Shown here: positions 50,418 to 52,878 of the stretch, piece after piece
Layout: each line of letters starts with the position of its first letter
Position numbering within the stretch: the stretch's first letter is position 1
Source of the DNA: Leucobacter chromiiresistens
GTDB lineage: Bacteria; Actinomycetota; Actinomycetes; Actinomycetales; Microbacteriaceae
Length of the DNA: 52,878 nt
Assembly: GCF_001477055.1 (NCBI RefSeq)
Contig: NZ_LDRK01000011.1
Location: 1-52,878 of the forward strand
Direction of reading: 5' to 3'
Notes under the pieces: generated by a model
Seen by the model: the letters and a program-made list of their open reading frames with translations, nothing else
Told to the model about the DNA's origin: nothing
The model's database searches: none
Program-made: the position numbers and the translations under genes

Positions 50418-50674
50418 GTCGGGCGGGCCTCCATCGATGGTGTCGGAAGGTGCAACGTACCACTTCCCGCACTTCTTCCCGCACGGCTCCTCGGCGGTCC
50501 GCGCCGCCGCCGCTGCCGCGTTCCACGAGCGGGGTCGGTTTCCGTGCGTGTCGGGCATCCGACACGCACGCGAAGTGACCCCGCTCCCGCTCCCGGGAGC
50601 GGGAGCGAGAGAGGGAGAGGGAGCGAGGGGGTCGGACGCGGTGATCCCAGGCGGCGGGAGTAGGCTCACTGGCT
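50418..50674. promoter_or_regulatory. Divergent region with nested inverted repeats (ABC exporter / OYE)
   Basis: 257 bp without a gene. Arms of 10 bp (50527-50536 with 50577-50586) enclose a perfect 12-bp stem with a 4-nt loop (50543-50554 with 50559-50570). An adjoining 26-bp perfect palindrome runs from 50582 to 50607. These are regulator sites or RNA structures controlling one or both genes. A purine-only stretch of about 40 nt follows (50595-50631). Confidence 0.55.
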
Positions 50675-51760
50675 ATGGCTGATCCGCTCCTCTTCCGTCC
50701 CTTCACGCTCCGCGATCTCGAGATCCGCAACCGACTGTGGGTGGCGCCGATGTGCCAGTACTCGGTCGACACCGAGGACGGGGTCGTCGGCGACTGGCAC
50801 CTGCAGCACCTCGGCGGCTTCGCCCGCGGGGGCGCCGGGCTCGTCTTCATGGAGGCGACCGCGGTGACCCCCGAGGGCCGCATCAGCCCGCGCTGCCCCG
50901 GCATCTGGGACGATGCTCAGCTGCCCCCGCTCCGGCGCATCGTGGAGGCGGCGCACGCGCACGGCGCGAAGATCGGCGTGCAGCTCGCGCACGCCGGGCG
51001 CAAGGGATCGACCCACCCGTCGCTGCCCGGCTTCCCCGAGGGATCGGTGCCCGCGGCGGAGGGCGGCTGGGAGACCGTCGCGCCGTCGGCCGTCCCGTTC
51101 GGCGACTACGCGACGCCCCGCGCCCTGGAGACCGCCGAGATCGCCGATCTGGTGCAGGCCTTCGTCGACGCTGCGAGCCGCGCCGTGAGCGTCGGATTCG
51201 ACGCCGTCGAGATCCATGCCGCCCACGGCTACCTCGTCCACGAGTTCCTCTCGCCGTTCTCGAACGAGCGCACGGACGAGTACGGCGGCGACCTCGCCGG
51301 GCGGGCCCGACTGCTGCGCGAGATCGTGCGCGCGGTGCGAGCCGAGCACCCGAGCCTGCCGATCGTGGTGCGCCTCTCGGCCACCGAGTGGATCGACGGC
51401 GGCTTCGACGGCGCCGAGGCGGCCCGCGTCACGGAGTGGCTGGCGGAGGACGGCGCCGACCTCGTCGACGCGTCGACGGCGGGCAACACCCCGGGCGCGC
51501 CGATTCCGGTGGGCCCCTCCTACCAGGTGCCGCTGGCCGACGAGCTGCGCCGCACGGGGGCGCTCCCCGTGGGCGCGGTCGGACTCATCACGAGCGCGCA
51601 GCAGGCCGAGGGCATCCTCGCCACGGGGCAGGCCGACGTCGTGTCGCTCGGCCGCCCGCTGCTCGCGAACCCGCACCTGCCGATCAGCTGGGCGCACGAA
51701 CTGCGCGCACCGGCGGCCGAAGCGCTCGTGCCGCCGCAGTACGCCCGCGCGCGGTTCTAG
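50675..51760 (+). CDS. Old yellow enzyme family NADH:flavin oxidoreductase (YqjM type)
   Basis: A 361-aa FMN-dependent ene-reductase. Visible are LRDLEIRNRLWVAPMCQYS with the YqjM-type Cys that modulates flavin redox (about residue 26), LQHLGGFARGGAGLVFMEATAV, GVQLAHAGRKGS, the HAAHGYLVHEFLSPFSNERTDEYGG active-site block with the substrate-binding His pair, and VSLGRPLLANPHLP. It reduces activated C=C bonds with NAD(P)H, often in electrophile or peroxide stress. TAGGCT lies 8 nt before the ATG with no clear ribosome binding site. Divergent from the exporter, so a shared detoxification stimulus is possible. Confidence 0.93.
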   Translation: MADPLLFRPFTLRDLEIRNRLWVAPMCQYSVDTEDGVVGDWHLQHLGGFARGGAGLVFMEATAVTPEGRISPRCPGIWDDAQLPPLRRIVEAAHAHGAKIGVQLAHAGRKGSTHPSLPGFPEGSVPAAEGGWETVAPSAVPFGDYATPRALETAEIADLVQAFVDAASRAVSVGFDAVEIHAAHGYLVHEFLSPFSNERTDEYGGDLAGRARLLREIVRAVRAEHPSLPIVVRLSATEWIDGGFDGAEAARVTEWLAEDGADLVDASTAGNTPGAPIPVGPSYQVPLADELRRTGALPVGAVGLITSAQQAEGILATGQADVVSLGRPLLANPHLPISWAHELRAPAAEALVPPQYARARF

Positions 51761-51809
51761 CAGGTCGCGCTGCCACGGCCCGGAGGTCGGGCAGAGACGG
51801 CCTCCGGCG

Positions 51810-51837
51810 GTCGGGTCGCGCCGAGACCGCGCCCGAC
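51810..51837. terminator. Weak hairpin between OYE and SDR genes
   Basis: Imperfect stem GTCGGGTCGCG / CGCGCCCGAC in the 197-bp convergent gap. The rest of the gap (51761-51957) holds no gene; it has a CCGAAGCTTCGG palindrome and repeated GGTGAGC/GCTCACC words. Confidence 0.35.
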
Positions 51838-51957
51838 GCGCTGCTCGGTGAGCCATTCGGCGTCGGTGAGCAGGAACCCGCGCCTGCGGTCTCACCGGAG
51901 CCGAAACGCTCACCGAAGCTTCGGCCCGGGAGCGCAGGGATGCGGTGCTCGAGCGTC

Positions 51958-52797
51958 TCAGGGAGTCTCGCCCACGAGGGCGAGCGACTGCTCCCAGAGC
52001 TCGCGCGCGAGTTCGGGATCGTGCACCTCGGGGCTCACCTTCACGGCGATGGCCCGCGATTCGTAGTAGGCGCCCGGCGTGAACGTCGACCCCGGCGTGC
52101 CCTCGGCGAGCCAGACCAGCTGATCGGCTCCGGCGTCGGCGCTGATTGTGAAGAGGCGCTTGAGCGGGGTGTGGTAGACGAGCCGCATGAGGTGGGTCGT
52201 GTCGCTCGCGAAGCTGCTCGCAACGACCCCCGGATGGAAGGCGACGGCCGAGATGCCCTCCGCGCCGTGCCGGCGCTGCAGCTCGGCGGTGAAGAGGATG
52301 TTGGCGAGCTTGGCGTTGCCGTAGGCGCGCTGCGGCGCGTACCGCCGCGCATTCTGCAGGTCGGCGATGTCGAACCGGCTGAACGCGCGCGCGGCGAGGC
52401 TCGCCGTCTGCACGACCGTCGCCCGGCCCGCGACGAGCGCGGGCATCAGCAGACGGGTGAGGAGGAACGGGGCGAGGTGGTTGACCTGGAAGGTGAGTTC
52501 GTGCCCGTCGACGGTGACGGTGCGGTCTCCCATGATGCCGCCGGCGTTGTTCGCGAGCACGTCGATGCGGTCGTGCTCGGCGAGGAGCGCTGCGGCGAGC
52601 GCGCGCACCTGCGAGAGGTCGGCGAAGTCGGCGAGGTGGAACGGCGCTCCGAGTTCCGCGGCGATGGCGCGCGTCTTGTCAGGCGAGCGTCCGACGAGCA
52701 CGACTCGGTGCCCGTCGCGGTGCAGTCGCCGCGCGGCTGCGGCTCCGATGCCGTCGCTGGCTCCGGTGATGACGATGGTTCTGCCGTTCGCGTGCAT
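51958..52797 (-). CDS. Short-chain dehydrogenase/reductase (SDR)
   Basis: A 279-aa classical SDR of the retinol-dehydrogenase/WWOX-like subgroup. The cofactor motif TGASDGIG is at about residues 11-18, followed by VLVGRS whose Arg favours NADP. NNAGG is the structural motif, catalytic Ser lies in VQTASLAAR, and YGNAK gives the catalytic Tyr and Lys. AFHPGVVAS follows. TACCCT lies exactly 6 nt before the ATG with no ribosome binding site. Substrate unknown. Confidence 0.92.
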   Translation of the reverse strand: MHANGRTIVITGASDGIGAAAARRLHRDGHRVVLVGRSPDKTRAIAAELGAPFHLADFADLSQVRALAAALLAEHDRIDVLANNAGGIMGDRTVTVDGHELTFQVNHLAPFLLTRLLMPALVAGRATVVQTASLAARAFSRFDIADLQNARRYAPQRAYGNAKLANILFTAELQRRHGAEGISAVAFHPGVVASSFASDTTHLMRLVYHTPLKRLFTISADAGADQLVWLAEGTPGSTFTPGAYYESRAIAVKVSPEVHDPELARELWEQSLALVGETP

Positions 52798-52803
52798 GGG
52801 TCC

Positions 52804-52809
52804 AGGGTA
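52804..52809 (-). promoter_or_regulatory. -10 box 6 nt before the SDR start (leaderless pattern)
   Basis: Minus-strand TACCCT, then GGACCC, then ATG at 52797. The -35 region runs toward the edge of the window. Confidence 0.4.
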
Positions 52810-52878
52810 GCGATGCGCGCCCGCCCCGCCCGGCCGCGATTCGTCGGCCGGGCGGGGCGGAGCGGAGCCGGGCGGGGC

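Noticed and set aside
1-52878. CRISPR array, prophage, insertion sequence or integrative element
   Set aside because: No regularly spaced repeats, transposase, integrase or phage structural motifs were seen. The single tRNA has no repeated 3' end nearby to suggest an attachment site.

Overview
The window is about 53 kb of very GC-rich DNA. It has dense coding, many GTG starts and many 1-11 bp ATGA/GTGA/TGATG gene overlaps. Several products are typical of Actinobacteria, and of Microbacteriaceae in particular: a DUF3516 Ski2-like helicase, a DUF4031 protein, a DinB/mycothiol-type enzyme and LAxTG sortase signals. A Leucobacter-like chromosome is my best guess, from recognition and not from a search. 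I see no transposase, integrase, phage gene or CRISPR array, and one tRNA (Gln, CTG). It reads as ordinary chromosome carrying several accessory metabolic islands.

Layout. 1-5961: a DUF4190-type envelope protein (cut at the left edge), MscL, an M20 dipeptidase, a YihY/BrkB membrane protein, an orphan LAxTG-signal protein coupled to a DinB-like enzyme, and two small membrane proteins (one DUF4383). 6175-9402: an overlapping + strand operon of type III polyketide synthase, methyltransferase and FAD oxygenase. 9433-14392: thiamine/pyrimidine uptake, with a TPP riboswitch on the minus strand ahead of an SBP-permease-ATPase operon; YkoF and an LLM flavin monooxygenase are transcribed divergently. 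14649-19012: minus-strand operon HAD hydrolase-PhnD-PhnC-PhnE-RpiR. 19096-24097: a hypothetical protein, GDPD, a CYP152 peroxygenase/decarboxylase, an M23 protein and a DUF4031-HD fusion. 24209-30919: tRNA-Gln, lysA, a hypothetical protein, an APC permease, an Orn/Lys/Arg decarboxylase and a divergent LysR regulator with a perfect palindrome between them. 30961-37540: LAxTG-anchored alkaline phosphatase, TerC behind a probable yybP-ykoY (Mn2+) riboswitch, an ABC exporter pair and Ppx/GppA. 37563-44205: a candidate synthase-dependent exopolysaccharide locus (small membrane protein, two processive GT2 enzymes, a GntR regulator, and a membrane-anchored GH18 hydrolase with two chitin-binding modules). 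44328-52797: DUF3516 helicase coupled to a DUF2130 nuclease-like protein, an ABC exporter, an old-yellow-enzyme reductase and an SDR.

The most interesting items are the two-GT2/GH18 polysaccharide locus, a CYP152 P450 with His at what I align as the OleT His85 position, the riboswitch-linked HMP/thiamine transporter paired with a flavin monooxygenase, the coupled DUF2130-helicase pair, and a recurrent arrangement in which a TANNNT -10 box lies exactly 6 nt before the start codon of eight genes, suggesting leaderless transcripts. All functional calls come from reading the sequence and from memory of protein families; no search was run.
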